Positions 34,191 through 43,826 are shown, numbered from the stretch's first letter. The stretch is DNA of 64,000 nucleotides from Planctomycetota bacterium (GCA_014240375.1 JAAZXB010000011.1:1-64000), one strand, 5' to 3'. Program-made: numbers and translations. Notes: generated from the sequence alone by a model not told the origin.

Positions 34191-37139
34191 TCAGGGCCTG
34201 TGATCCGTGCGGTCCATTCGCTCGAGAGCAGAATCGATATCACCGATCGACCAGCCACCGCCCCGGGGCAAACTCTCGACCCGGTAGCCTCGAGAGCCCC
34301 AGGTCAACTTGACCGAGCGCGAGGGGGGGAGGTCGGAGGTGCCGTCTCGCAACACCTGGACCGGCTGACGCTCACCGCCTTCCAGTTCGACGCTACGGTT
34401 TCTCAGCAGTACTCGGGCCCGCTCCGCCAGGATCCGATAGGGACCTCCTCGCAGATCGGTCGAGCCCCAGGCGAGCACCTCGTGGGGTCGGATCGACCCC
34501 CCTTCCAGTGGCTCCCTCAATACCAGTAACATTTCATCGGCTCTCAGCTGGAACTGTCCGACCTCTTCCTCGGCGGCAGGATCGAGCTGGAAGGTCGCAC
34601 TCAGAACCGAGGAGAGCAACACCTCGAGCCGCTCCGGAGAGTCCTTGCCCGGCATCGTCGAGCGCACCAGCACCACTTCTCTGGCCACCACTTCATCCTG
34701 AGGATCGGTGCCACGAACGAAGGTCTGCAATCCCTGCCTATCCTGCGACGAGAGTACCAGTCGCTGATGGAGTTGGTCCCAGTGACAGTGCTGACCACGA
34801 AACTCGATCGAGCCCTGCGGCTGTTGCAGTTGAACCGAATTGCTGGCCTGGACATCGACCAGTCGAATCTGCTCTCCACTCAGATCGAGTTTCGCATCGA
34901 TCCGCTCGGCAGAGAGGTTCCAGGCCAGTTTCCGATCGGTCTCGACCGCCTCTCCTGCGGAGGCATTTCCAAGGTACACCCGGGCTGCCGCCTGGCCCTG
35001 TAACTGGGCGGTCGCTGCAACCGGATCAAGAGTGATCGTCTGCGCCTCGATGATGTCTGGATTTTGCTCATCTCCAGCCCCTTCCACCTGCTGTAACCCT
35101 TTACCCTGAAACCGGTAACGTTGATTGACAGCATCCCATAGCAACTCTTCACAGCGGGCCAAGATGGTGCCGTCATCGATCTCGACCTTACGCCCATCAT
35201 GGCCCAGAGCCCGCACTGCGATGACGCTGCCCGGAGCGATCTCTGTCGCTCCTTCCGCGCTGTCCGTTGGCATCCCATCGGTCGCCAAGGAAACCACCAC
35301 CTCGTCGCAACCGATCACCACCTGGCTGGCTGACCCGGTGGCTGCGGAAGGACCCATCTTCGCCTCGACCATTCCTTCGCCGCTGGCCTGGTTCTCCACC
35401 AACGAAAGACGCAGACGATCGGCGGTCAGTTCGGCGCGATCGCCGAGGCGGATCTGCTGACGACCTTCCCCCTCGACCCGCACCACTCCATCGATCCCTC
35501 GCCACTGCAGCTGAGAGCCGTCGAGACGCAGCGATTCGGTGCCCTGGATCTGCAAACTCAGCGGCTCTTCACCGGCTCTCGCATCGAGTTGCTTGAGACG
35601 CTGTTGGGCATCCCACTGCAACGTCAGCTGGTTCGCTTCGACCACGCAGCTGGGATTCTCCCCGAGCCACTTCGGCACCGTATCGGTTGGACCGGTCGGC
35701 AATTCGACCAGTTGAGCCTGGACTCCTCCAGCGAAGACCAGGCTTGGATTACCGATGGAGAGCGCCGCCGATTTTGCCTCGATACGGTTGTTCCCTGCGC
35801 TGAAGAGCGCGCGCTGATCGGCGGTCGAGAAAACCTCGATCTGTTGATCGTTGGCGAGCCAACGAAGCTCTTCTCCCTCGATTCTCGCTCCCTCGGGGTG
35901 TTGCTCCTCGATCACCACCACTTGCCCCGCTGCCGCCCGGGCGGTCAGGGTGAGCAACTGGCCCTCCTCGAACTGAAACTCCGCGTCCTCGGCAGTGATC
36001 TGCCACAGCGCCTTATTCTGCGATTCAGCGGAACCGGTGGTGATCGCCTGGCCGACCATCTTTCCGGTGACTCCACCGCTGATGATACAGCGCCCCTCCT
36101 GGGTCAGGACCGTCGCTTCTTGCGCCTCGAAGGTGCCCAGATCACTGTGGATCAACACCCCTTGCGAGAGTCGCACCCGCGCCTCGCCGTTTTGCCAGTG
36201 CAGTTGATTTCCCTCGACTCGTACTCCGCCCCCCAGGTAGATGGTGATCGGATTCTCGCGACGACTCCCCTGGATTCGCACCAACCGACGGGTGATGGGC
36301 TCGAGATGAAGATCGAGGTAATCGGCGAAAATGTGCCGAGGGGGAGCAGCCTGCTGGGGCATGATCGGGTCGTCAGGTTGTGCTTCGAACACCTGCACTC
36401 CGCCGTCAAATCGAACCCAGTTCTCGGCCCCCTGGAGGGTCATCGGGCCGTTGCAAAGGACTCGAATCTGCTGCCCCGGCGCTCCATCGAGGCCCTGCTC
36501 GGTAACGACCCCATCCTCGTTTACCATCCCTTTCATGGCGATGATGAGGGGCGGCGAGAAACTCAGGCTATTCAGACCAGAACCGGAACCGATCGAGCCA
36601 TGCATACCCGAGGAACCATAGAGCTTCAGTTCGGGCCAGGTGACCTGCACCGGGGAGTGCCCCTCGATTCGGATATCCTCACCGTCCGCCCAACGAATCA
36701 CCATGTCACGGGTTCGCATCTCCGGTGATCCGCCGGCACCGATGACTCGCAGGTCTCCGATCACCTGCGCCTCCTCGCCGCCGGGATAGGAAACCCTTTG
36801 CGCCTCGAACATGATCTTGTCGATCGGCTCGGTTCGCCCTGCGGCGTAGACCGGCATCTCGATCGACGCATCGAGCAGGTCGCTCTGATTCATCAGGTTG
36901 CCGGGAGACAGCACCAGCCCTGAACTCAGGTCGACCAGTCCGCGCAGAGTGAATCGCAGCCGACCCAGCGAGTAATCGTAGAAGGGGAGGATGACATGAT
37001 TCTGTTCGGAGACATCTAGCGGCGGCTCGTTCTCGATATTCTCGAATGTTTCCTCTGTCCCCTGAAACTGCCCGGTGAGGAGCAGGAACACCACCAGGCC
37101 GACCGAGAACACCGCCAGAAAAAAGGTGAAGCGTCTCAA
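34191..37139 (-). CDS. Very large LptC/LptA-like (OstA-repeat) envelope protein
   Basis: A 982-residue protein with one N-terminal membrane helix (5-22) as in LptC, followed by an LptC-like segment and a long periplasmic chain of repeated beta elements. A motif of the type (V/I/L)xGxxLxW recurs at Trp315, Trp427, Trp509, Trp546, Trp668 and Trp787, each followed by a strand pair, as expected for serial beta-jellyroll OstA/LptA units. LptC and LptA are normally separate proteins of about 190 and 180 residues. The TTG start overlaps the kdsC stop (TTGA), and kdsC-lptC-lptA order is standard, which supports a lipopolysaccharide bridge role. The assignment by repeat pattern needs structural confirmation. 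Confidence 0.75.
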   Translation of the reverse strand: MRRFTFFLAVFSVGLVVFLLLTGQFQGTEETFENIENEPPLDVSEQNHVILPFYDYSLGRLRFTLRGLVDLSSGLVLSPGNLMNQSDLLDASIEMPVYAAGRTEPIDKIMFEAQRVSYPGGEEAQVIGDLRVIGAGGSPEMRTRDMVIRWADGEDIRIEGHSPVQVTWPELKLYGSSGMHGSIGSGSGLNSLSFSPPLIIAMKGMVNEDGVVTEQGLDGAPGQQIRVLCNGPMTLQGAENWVRFDGGVQVFEAQPDDPIMPQQAAPPRHIFADYLDLHLEPITRRLVRIQGSRRENPITIYLGGGVRVEGNQLHWQNGEARVRLSQGVLIHSDLGTFEAQEATVLTQEGRCIISGGVTGKMVGQAITTGSAESQNKALWQITAEDAEFQFEEGQLLTLTARAAAGQVVVIEEQHPEGARIEGEELRWLANDQQIEVFSTADQRALFSAGNNRIEAKSAALSIGNPSLVFAGGVQAQLVELPTGPTDTVPKWLGENPSCVVEANQLTLQWDAQQRLKQLDARAGEEPLSLQIQGTESLRLDGSQLQWRGIDGVVRVEGEGRQQIRLGDRAELTADRLRLSLVENQASGEGMVEAKMGPSAATGSASQVVIGCDEVVVSLATDGMPTDSAEGATEIAPGSVIAVRALGHDGRKVEIDDGTILARCEELLWDAVNQRYRFQGKGLQQVEGAGDEQNPDIIEAQTITLDPVAATAQLQGQAAARVYLGNASAGEAVETDRKLAWNLSAERIDAKLDLSGEQIRLVDVQASNSVQLQQPQGSIEFRGQHCHWDQLHQRLVLSSQDRQGLQTFVRGTDPQDEVVAREVVLVRSTMPGKDSPERLEVLLSSVLSATFQLDPAAEEEVGQFQLRADEMLLVLREPLEGGSIRPHEVLAWGSTDLRGGPYRILAERARVLLRNRSVELEGGERQPVQVLRDGTSDLPPSRSVKLTWGSRGYRVESLPRGGGWSIGDIDSALERMDRTDHRP

Positions 37140-37681
37140 GGTGTATCCCCCGTCAGCTGACGATTCACCAGCTCTTCCCAGACCCCGTGAGCCTCAAGGA
37201 TCCACTCGCAGACCTCACGTACCGCTCCCTGGCCGCCGGCTCGTCCGGTCACCCAGCAGGCCGCCTCTTGCACCACCGGATGCGCATCGGCGACCGCCAC
37301 CGGGACCCCGACCAGCGCCATCGGAGGCAAGTCGATCAGATCATCTCCGACATAAACCGCATCGCTGGCTCCGATCGACAGGCGATCCAGCACTTGCTGC
37401 AAGCAGCTGGCTTTGTCGCGGATTCCGCAGTGAACCTCGGAAACGCCCAGTTCGGCGGCACGCATTGCGGTGACCTTGGAGTTGCGGCCGGAGATCCAGG
37501 CGACCTGGATGCCGTGTTCGATCAGCCAGCGGATCCCGGCTCCATCCGGCACGTGGAAGTTCATCGCCGAATGACCCTCCTCGGAGATGGAGAGACGGTT
37601 GTCGGTCAAAACTCCGTCGACATCGAGCACCAGCAGCCGTGGCGGATGTTCTCCTGGGGGGGTGGGGGTTGTGGGTTTCAT
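37136..37681 (-). CDS. kdsC: 3-deoxy-D-manno-octulosonate 8-phosphate phosphatase (KdsC)
   Basis: A 181-residue HAD-family phosphatase that makes Kdo, the inner-core sugar of lipopolysaccharide, from Kdo 8-phosphate. It has HAD motif I LLVLDVDGVLTD with the acyl-phosphate Asp, motif II (ISGRNS), a conserved Lys (RDKASCLQQV) and motif III/IV YVGDDLIDLPPM. The length is right for this subclass, which lacks a cap domain. Its 3' end overlaps the Lpt-like gene, a classic kdsC-lpt arrangement. Confidence 0.92.
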   Translation of the reverse strand: MKPTTPTPPGEHPPRLLVLDVDGVLTDNRLSISEEGHSAMNFHVPDGAGIRWLIEHGIQVAWISGRNSKVTAMRAAELGVSEVHCGIRDKASCLQQVLDRLSIGASDAVYVGDDLIDLPPMALVGVPVAVADAHPVVQEAACWVTGRAGGQGAVREVCEWILEAHGVWEELVNRQLTGDTP

Positions 37682-37819
37682 CGCCCTTCAGTCTCCCGAA
37701 CCCATCCTCGTGTGCAAGGGTAATTCCGACCTTCACGAACACCGACCACGCCCTTCTGCTATCCTGTCCAGCACTGCTCCCACTGGGGGAGCACTCCTCG
37801 GGACCCAGGAGAGCGAATA

Positions 37820-38698
37820 GTGACCCAGTTGACCGGCGATCCACCACAGCCCAACGACGGCTCCGAGAGTCCTCCATCGGCCCCCGCCGACCTTCACGCC
37901 GGCGCCGAGAGCGGGGTTCCCGCGACTCCATCCACGCTCCAGCGGTGGGAGGACGGATTCTGCACCGCTCTCGAGGAATACTCCGGGCCTCTCGAACTAC
38001 TGCTGTACCTGATCCACAAGAACGAGATCGACATCCTCGACATTCCGGTGGCCCAGGTACTCGAACAATTCCTCGCCCATGTCACAGCGGCTCAGCAGCA
38101 GGAGACCCTCGATCTACGCCAGGCGGGAGATTACCTGGTGATGGGTGCTCGGCTGGTCGAGATCAAGTGTCGCATGCTCTCGCCCGAGTTGATCGAAGAG
38201 GAAGATGAGTTGCTCGAAGAGGAACTGGACGACCCGCGCCAGAGTCTGGTCGAACAACTGCTCGAGTATCGCGACTTCAAGGAACGCGCTCAACTGCTGG
38301 AGGAAGCACACCGACTGCGCTCACTCGGCTACGAACGCCTACAAGACGAGATGCCCCCGCCACCCCCCGGCACCCTCGACCTGTCGGAAACGTCTTCTCT
38401 CGATCTCGCCTCAGCATTTCAGCGAGTACTCGATCTGCTCCATGAGCGTTCTGCCTTCACCGTCATCTCGGTGGAAGAGATCCCCATCGAACAGTCGATG
38501 ACCGAGGTCCTCGAGCGACTTCGCAGCGACCCATCCACGGCACTCCCTTTCGACCAGCTGTTTCCACGCAGTCAAGGAATCTCCGGTGCCATCGGCACCT
38601 TGCTGGCGATCCTGGAATTAGCACGGTTGCACCAGCTACGGCTGGAGCAGGGTGATCCGGAGAATCCGCTCCTGGTCCGAATACGTGAAGAAACCTAG
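37820..38698 (+). CDS. scpA: Segregation and condensation protein A (ScpA)
   Basis: A 292-residue kleisin that joins Smc and ScpB in chromosome condensation. The GTG at 37820 follows AGGAGAG. After a 35-residue disordered N-terminus comes the kleisin N-terminal domain (SGPLELLLYLIHKNEIDILDIPVAQVLEQFL, quoted in part; LVMGARLVEIKCRMLSP). An acidic linker and the C-terminal winged-helix region (SAFTVISVEEIPIEQSM... ISGAIGTLLAILELARLHQLRLEQ) follow. It heads a plus-strand set with fmt and rsmB. Confidence 0.93.
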   Translation: MTQLTGDPPQPNDGSESPPSAPADLHAGAESGVPATPSTLQRWEDGFCTALEEYSGPLELLLYLIHKNEIDILDIPVAQVLEQFLAHVTAAQQQETLDLRQAGDYLVMGARLVEIKCRMLSPELIEEEDELLEEELDDPRQSLVEQLLEYRDFKERAQLLEEAHRLRSLGYERLQDEMPPPPPGTLDLSETSSLDLASAFQRVLDLLHERSAFTVISVEEIPIEQSMTEVLERLRSDPSTALPFDQLFPRSQGISGAIGTLLAILELARLHQLRLEQGDPENPLLVRIREET

Positions 38699-38702
38699 CA
38701 CG

Positions 38703-39665
38703 ATGCGCATCCTGTTCCTCGGCTCCGGGCCCTTCGGAATCCCCGCACTGCGGAAGCTCCATTCACTGCGAACGGATCTGCGGGTCGCCACCGTGCCGGA
38801 CGCACCTCACGGTCGTAAACGGAAGATGCGACCCAGCCCCATCAAGGCGGAAGCACAATCGCTCGGTCTCGAGGTTTTCGAGTGTCAGCGACTGCGCGGA
38901 AAAGCCGGTCGCGCGCTCCTCGAGCAGAGCGCAGCGCAACTGATCATCACCGCCGATATCCGGCTGATCCTCGGCTCGCGCTTTCTCGAAGGCCCGCCAC
39001 GAGGCTGCTTCAACCTGCACGGCTCTTTGCTGCCACGCTGGCGTGGCGCCGCCCCGGTGGTGCGTGCACTGCTGGCGGGAGATGAGCAGCTGGGAGTGAC
39101 GCTGTACCGGATGGTCGCAGCACTCGACGCCGGACCGATGGTCGGCTCTCGATCGTGGACCGCACCGACCGAGGTGACCGCCGAGGAGGCGGAAAACCAC
39201 CTCTCCCAGCTGGCCGCAGAGCTGCTCGAACAACATCTCGAAGCGCTGGAGGGTGGCGATGCACCGCAGGTGGAACAGCCCGAAGAGGGGATCACCCTCG
39301 CCCCGAAGGTCGAAAAATCGGAAGGATGGGCTCGCTGGGACGGACCGGCGAGCTTTGTCGATCGTCAGGTCAGAGCGCTCAAACCATGGCCCAGAACCCG
39401 TTCCACGGTGCTTCGCCACTGCGCCGGGGGCCAGCGCGATGAGTTGATCCTCGACCAGGTCCGTCAGATCGACGGGATGCCAGGCGCCATCCCAGGTACT
39501 GTGCTGGAAGTTTCCAATCAGCAGATCGTCGTCGCTTGCGGCCAGGGCGCCATCGCCATCGAACGATTGCAGCGGATCGGTAAGAACTCGATGACCGTGC
39601 AACAGTTACAACTGGGGATGCCTTTTCAAGCCGGAGACCGGTTCGAGGGAGAAGATAACCGATGA
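38703..39665 (+). CDS. fmt: Methionyl-tRNA formyltransferase
   Basis: A 320-residue enzyme that formylates initiator Met-tRNA. The ATG at 38703 comes four bases after the scpA stop and leads into RILFLGSGPFGIPALRKL, the expected N-terminus. The catalytic region FNLHGSLLPRWRGAAPVVRALLAGDE carries the conserved HGSLLPRWRGAAP motif with Asn, His and the later Asp (LDAGPM). A C-terminal OB-like domain follows after about residue 205. The length is normal. It overlaps rsmB by four bases (ATGA), so the two are translationally coupled; fmt-rsmB adjacency is common in bacteria. Confidence 0.97.
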   Translation: MRILFLGSGPFGIPALRKLHSLRTDLRVATVPDAPHGRKRKMRPSPIKAEAQSLGLEVFECQRLRGKAGRALLEQSAAQLIITADIRLILGSRFLEGPPRGCFNLHGSLLPRWRGAAPVVRALLAGDEQLGVTLYRMVAALDAGPMVGSRSWTAPTEVTAEEAENHLSQLAAELLEQHLEALEGGDAPQVEQPEEGITLAPKVEKSEGWARWDGPASFVDRQVRALKPWPRTRSTVLRHCAGGQRDELILDQVRQIDGMPGAIPGTVLEVSNQQIVVACGQGAIAIERLQRIGKNSMTVQQLQLGMPFQAGDRFEGEDNR

Positions 39666-41188
39666 ACATCGATCGCCCTTCTCGAGCCACCGAGGATCGT
39701 CACCCTCCCGACGCTGGAGATGAAGAGGTCGAGGATCTCGATCTTCCCGAGCAGGAGCCTCCCTATCCCTACCCGGTGATCCGGCGCGCGAGCAATGGTG
39801 CAGAGTTGTCGACCCGTGGAGCGGCGATCCATCTGTTGACCCTGTGGGAGCAAGCTTCCCATACTCCGATGGATCAGCTGCTGGGGGAGTATCTCGATTT
39901 CTGCAGCCTGTCCCCATCCGATCGGGGATTTCTTTCAGAGTTGTGCTACGGCGGAGTGCGACTCCGCGGCAGCGTTCGCTTCCTCGCCGACCTGTTCATG
40001 GATCGCCCCTTCCTCGAGGCCGTACGGACGGTTCGGTCGGCGATCGCAGTCGGTACCTACCAGCGAGTCTGGCTTCGCACTCCTGCCCATGCTGCGGTGG
40101 CGGAATCGGTCGCTGGCTGGAAAGAGTTGATCGAGGACCCGAAGCAAGCGGCACGCGATTCTGGATACATCAATGCGGTACTTCGCTCCCTCTGCGACGC
40201 GGTCGAGGATGTCGATGAGGATCTCGATGATCCGACCGATGCGGTGCGTGTTGCGACCGGTTGGGCACGAATCCAGGGGCTACGTCTCCAGCGAGGAAAA
40301 TCGGGGCGGATCCAGCGCTGGAGCATCCAATCGAGCCACCCCCCCGAATTGATTCGCCGCTGGCTCGATCGCTACCCTGAAGAGAAGGTGCGCCAGCTGC
40401 TGGCTCGCAACAACGAGACACCACCGCTGTTCATCGTGCTCAAGCAAGGACGCGAACTCGAGCACCAGATTCGCGTCATGAAGAAGGCGGGGATCCATTC
40501 CAGAGCGGCTCAAGGGGCCCCGCAAACCCTCGATGTAAAACGAGGCACGAGAGTCGAGAAGATTCCCGGCTTCATCAGTGGCGATTTCTGGGTACAAGAC
40601 CTGACCGCTCGCCGCCTCGCCTTGCGCATGCCGAAGCGAGAGGGGGCTCGACTGCTCGACATGTGCGCCGCACCCGGTGGAAAGCTCGCGACGCTGCTCG
40701 ATCGCGGCGGCATCTCGCGCGCCCTCGCCTGTGACCTGTCAGAGCAGAAGTTGCGCCGGATCGCCGAGAACCTGCAACGGCTACAACTGCATGACTGCTG
40801 TCCCATCCACCTGATGGAAGTGGACCGAGATCCGAGTCGGTTGCGTATCGACGAGTCCTTCGACCAGGTGCTGGTCGATGCCCCCTGCTCCAACAGCGGG
40901 GTGCTCAATCGTCGCCACGAAGCACGCTGGCGCTTCTCGCCGGAAGTGGTCAGCGATCTCGAGCAACAGCAACTGGCGCTGCTGCGTGCGGCGATCCGAC
41001 ACCTCGCCATGGGAGGTCACCTGCTCTACAGCACCTGCTCGGTCGAACCGCAGGAGAACCAGGATGTGATCCGCAGAACCCTCGAACAGAACACCGAGTT
41101 GAGGCTGATCGAGGAGATCGATATGCTCCCGGGAGACCTCGGCGGAGACGGTGGCTACGCCGCCCTGATGCAGCGCGTCGAGCGCTGA
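39662..41188 (+). CDS. rsmB: 16S rRNA (cytosine-967-C5) methyltransferase RsmB
   Basis: A 508-residue member, longer than the usual 430-450 because of an acidic, disordered N-terminal extension of about 45 residues. A NusB-like RNA-binding domain (about 55-185) precedes the SAM-dependent methyltransferase domain. Motifs: DMCAAPGGKLA (SAM binding), VDAPCSNSGVLNRRHEARW with one catalytic Cys, and YSTCSVEPQENQ with the second. The product methylates C967 of 16S rRNA. The start overlaps fmt. Confidence 0.94.
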   Translation: MNIDRPSRATEDRHPPDAGDEEVEDLDLPEQEPPYPYPVIRRASNGAELSTRGAAIHLLTLWEQASHTPMDQLLGEYLDFCSLSPSDRGFLSELCYGGVRLRGSVRFLADLFMDRPFLEAVRTVRSAIAVGTYQRVWLRTPAHAAVAESVAGWKELIEDPKQAARDSGYINAVLRSLCDAVEDVDEDLDDPTDAVRVATGWARIQGLRLQRGKSGRIQRWSIQSSHPPELIRRWLDRYPEEKVRQLLARNNETPPLFIVLKQGRELEHQIRVMKKAGIHSRAAQGAPQTLDVKRGTRVEKIPGFISGDFWVQDLTARRLALRMPKREGARLLDMCAAPGGKLATLLDRGGISRALACDLSEQKLRRIAENLQRLQLHDCCPIHLMEVDRDPSRLRIDESFDQVLVDAPCSNSGVLNRRHEARWRFSPEVVSDLEQQQLALLRAAIRHLAMGGHLLYSTCSVEPQENQDVIRRTLEQNTELRLIEEIDMLPGDLGGDGGYAALMQRVER

Positions 41189-41396
41189 GAGCGCCATCCG
41201 GCGAACTTTTCTGACCTCACTAAATTCCAGAATACGCCCAGAATACGCCTCCTGCTGGCCAATTTATCCGGGTTCTGAAGGTCCTGGATCCCGTTCGAAT
41301 GACAGGTGAGTGTCCAACTTCCGGCGTTTTGCGGATGACCCGTATAGAGATCGAGACCCCGAACATTTATCGGGGAGATCTGGAAGCGAGGTTGTG

Positions 41397-42146
41397 ATGA
41401 CTGAAATCAAAACCCAACCCGGTGATCGCTCACCGATGCGATCCGAACCCAACAACAGGGCGTTGCTGAAAAGCATTGCGGCACTGTTACTGCTGTTGGT
41501 AGCGTTTTACCCGCAGATCACCGATGCCAGTGCAGATGGTAGTCGTCGCCCCCTCGACCTGCCTGCTGGCGGTGGCGCCGATCACGATGAGGATTCGGAT
41601 GATATCCTCCCCGACAACGTTCTGTTCTTCGGTCAGAGCTTCGATGGCGATGCCTTCTTCTGGGTGCTCGATGTGTCGGGAAGCATGGCCTCGGGTGGAC
41701 GCCTGGACACCTTGAAAACGGAGTTCGTCGGCGCGATCAATTCACTCAGCAGTCACAGTGACTTTGGCGCCATCGCCTTCAGCAGCAACATGATCCCGTT
41801 CGACATGCGCTGCGGTGAGGCGAGCCCTGCGCGCAAGGCCGCCGCCGTCGGCTGGATCCAGCAAATCGAGGCTCATGGTGTGACCTGCCTGGCGCCAGCG
41901 GTGATCGAAGGGCTAGTGTCCTTGCGAAAGAGCGATCATGACGATCGTCGACTGATTCTGGTCGGCGATGGTGCTCCATTCTGCGGCGGAATCTCCGAAG
42001 CGGAAATCGCTCACTGGAACATCCTGGCGGCGAACTGGGACCGGATTCCCATCGATACGGTGTTCACCGGTGGCGACGAAGCGGGACTCGACTTCTTCCA
42101 GGGACTGTCCAATGCCAACCAGGGGAGACTGACCATCTCCCAGTGA
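41397..42146 (+). CDS. Exported von Willebrand factor A domain protein with intact MIDAS
   Basis: A 249-residue protein with a signal or anchor (about 21-37), a linker RRPLDLPAGGGADHDEDSDDILP, and a vWA domain. The MIDAS motif LDVSGSM (Asp92, Ser94, Ser96) is intact. Later elements are DFGAIAFSSNM, GVTCLAPAVIEGL with the MIDAS-type Thr/Cys loop, and RRLILVGDGAPFC. The same linker motif occurs in the protein at 19449-20267, which has lost the MIDAS residues. vWA domains mediate metal-dependent protein binding; the partner is unknown. A hairpin terminator follows at 42178. Confidence 0.87.
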   Translation: MTEIKTQPGDRSPMRSEPNNRALLKSIAALLLLLVAFYPQITDASADGSRRPLDLPAGGGADHDEDSDDILPDNVLFFGQSFDGDAFFWVLDVSGSMASGGRLDTLKTEFVGAINSLSSHSDFGAIAFSSNMIPFDMRCGEASPARKAAAVGWIQQIEAHGVTCLAPAVIEGLVSLRKSDHDDRRLILVGDGAPFCGGISEAEIAHWNILAANWDRIPIDTVFTGGDEAGLDFFQGLSNANQGRLTISQ

Positions 42147-42177
42147 AGATCCATCGCCAGATGGTTCCTTCCAATCC

Positions 42178-42226
42178 GAGACCTGGGGACTTCCCTCGAG
42201 GAGTTCCCGGGTCTCGTTTCCTTTTC
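42178..42226 (+). terminator. Rho-independent terminator after the vWA gene
   Basis: GAGACCTGGGGACT (42178-42191) pairs with AGTTCCCGGGTCTC (42202-42215) over 14 positions, two of them G-U wobbles in RNA, around a 10-base loop. It is followed by GTTTCCTTTT. It lies 31 bases after the stop of the vWA gene. Confidence 0.88.
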
Positions 42227-42310
42227 ACTACTGCGGCAGATCTCCGGCTCGAGCCCCATCGCCACTTGACCCGCTGCGAAAGATGGCTCTGATATCACCT
42301 CGGAGGTGCG

Positions 42311-43195
42311 ATGGCTCACTCGAAGCGGACCCGTGCTACTCGACCGGAGAAGTCACTGCTGTGGCTGCTGGTCACGACGATGGCGATTTCCAGCGGTAGC
42401 TCCGCAGCTCCGTTGCCCGCCGACCTCTCGACCATCGTGCAAGAGGAACTGGATCGGGTCGCCGCCACCGAGGACCAGGTGCGATATCGAGGGCAGTACG
42501 CCGCTCTGGTTCCACTGGGAACTCCCGCCGCACGACTTCTACTGACGATGCTCCGCAACGAAGATCTGTTCATCGCGCGTCGACGCCAGGCGGCCAATGC
42601 CCTGCACGATGTCGCCAACACCGAACTGATCGGTGCCCTCCATCAAACGATGGCGGACCTGCTGCTGGAACCGTGGGTCGAGACTGAAGTCGGCTTGCTG
42701 CTGGCTCGCCTCGGGGAACGCCAGACTCTCGACCGCTGGATCGGTCTGTTGCGGCGAATCACCGACCCGCCGCCGACCACGGTGACCCTGGCAGAGGTCC
42801 TCAAGGGACTGGGCACACTCGGCGATCTGCAATTTAGAAGTGCGGATCTGGCCGGAGCCAGCCTCACCCACCAGCGGCGGGTCGGCTTGATGAAGGACCT
42901 GATCCCGCGGGTCTCGAAGCGACTTCAGTCAGCGCTGACCGACGAGATGCATGCGATTCACTACAATCTAGCGTGCTGCCTGGCGCTCTCGGGGAAGGTC
43001 GAAGAGGCGTTCGAGGCGGCTCAAATCAGTTTGCTCTCATCGACGATTCGCATCACCATGGTCGAAGTCGATGGCGACCTGAGGGCACTACGTGCGGACC
43101 CGCAGTGGGGTGAGTGGCTGCTGCAGCAGAGGCTTCTGCACCAGAGCAGCGCTCGAGAGCTCGAGGAACCTGAACCGAAGGAAAAACAGCGATGA
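42311..43195 (+). CDS. Exported helical-repeat protein with C-terminal TPR-like segment
   Basis: A 294-residue protein with a signal peptide (about 16-33). The region 35-170 is built of helical pairs with Ala/Leu spacing (PAARLLLTMLRNEDLFIARRRQAANALHDVAN, quoted in part), resembling HEAT-type repeats. Residues about 212-275 (HYNLACCLALSGKVEEAFEAAQISL...RADPQWGEWL) form a TPR-like unit. It therefore probably works as a protein-binding scaffold in the periplasm. No enzyme motif. It overlaps the next small membrane gene by four bases. Confidence 0.72.
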   Translation: MAHSKRTRATRPEKSLLWLLVTTMAISSGSSAAPLPADLSTIVQEELDRVAATEDQVRYRGQYAALVPLGTPAARLLLTMLRNEDLFIARRRQAANALHDVANTELIGALHQTMADLLLEPWVETEVGLLLARLGERQTLDRWIGLLRRITDPPPTTVTLAEVLKGLGTLGDLQFRSADLAGASLTHQRRVGLMKDLIPRVSKRLQSALTDEMHAIHYNLACCLALSGKVEEAFEAAQISLLSSTIRITMVEVDGDLRALRADPQWGEWLLQQRLLHQSSARELEEPEPKEKQR

Positions 43196-43572
43196 ATAAA
43201 TCTCAGCGTGTCGGGGCTTTGCTGGTTGGAGTGGCCTTGTTGATTTCCTTCGTGTTTTACGCAAAGGACGGATTCCTGTCGGTGCTGAGTACCACGCTGC
43301 TGATCATCGCAGTCTTGCATCTACTGTGGCAAACCGTGATGTCCTTCGGCACCGATGTGGAACCGCTCGACTTCTTCCCCGGAACGGTACTGCTCCTCAT
43401 CGGATTCATCTTCGCAAGACCTACCCTTCTCGATTCCTGGCCGATCCCCATCGCACTGGCGCTGGTGGTTGGACTGGGAGTGGTGATGCGGCCATTCGGA
43501 CTACACCAAGACGAACTCGACGAACTCGATGAACTCGATGAACTGGATGAAGAAGAGGCGGAAGAGGATTGA
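43192..43572 (+). CDS. Small membrane protein with acidic DEL-repeat tail
   Basis: A 126-residue protein with about four membrane segments (roughly 8-23, 27-49, 62-78 and 82-101) and a strongly acidic C-terminus made of DELDELDELDEL followed by DEEEAEED. The tail is encoded by a 9-bp repeated unit at 43510-43550. It overlaps the upstream helical-repeat gene and is followed 4 bases later by another small membrane protein. Function unknown. The acidic repeat resembles the Asp/Leu repeats in the cytochromes of the 51-63 kb cluster in style, not in sequence alignment. Confidence 0.75.
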   Translation: MNKSQRVGALLVGVALLISFVFYAKDGFLSVLSTTLLIIAVLHLLWQTVMSFGTDVEPLDFFPGTVLLLIGFIFARPTLLDSWPIPIALALVVGLGVVMRPFGLHQDELDELDELDELDEEEAEED

Positions 43573-43576
43573 CCCG

Positions 43577-43786
43577 GTGAGCGCCGCCGACCGTCCCCCC
43601 GCACGTCTCGAACCGGTCCGCTGGATCTGTGCGATACTCTCATTGCTGTTGCTGAGCCATGGCCTGCTACTGCTGGCGGGAACCCATCCGCTGCCGTTCT
43701 CCCGCACCGATTCTCCCTGGCCATACCTGGCACTCGGAGCGATGCTGGCGGTGCGGGCACTGGTGTCGCGCCGACCTTCCACCTGA
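43577..43786 (+). CDS. Small two-helix membrane protein
   Basis: A 69-residue protein from the GTG at 43577; the open frame upstream of it is a shadow of the preceding acidic tail. It has two hydrophobic helices (about 15-33 and 46-62) and a basic C-terminus. It follows the DEL-tail protein by four bases and so is probably in the same operon. No family recognised. Confidence 0.55.
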   Translation: MSAADRPPARLEPVRWICAILSLLLLSHGLLLLAGTHPLPFSRTDSPWPYLALGAMLAVRALVSRRPST

Positions 43787-43826
43787 AGCGAATCACCCCT
43801 GACAAGGTCGCTCTGGCCACCGTATC

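Noticed and set aside
35589-36728. 379-codon plus-strand frame inside the large Lpt-like gene
   Set aside because: It is antisense to a gene with clear membrane anchor and repeats, and shows no family motif; high GC keeps antisense frames open.
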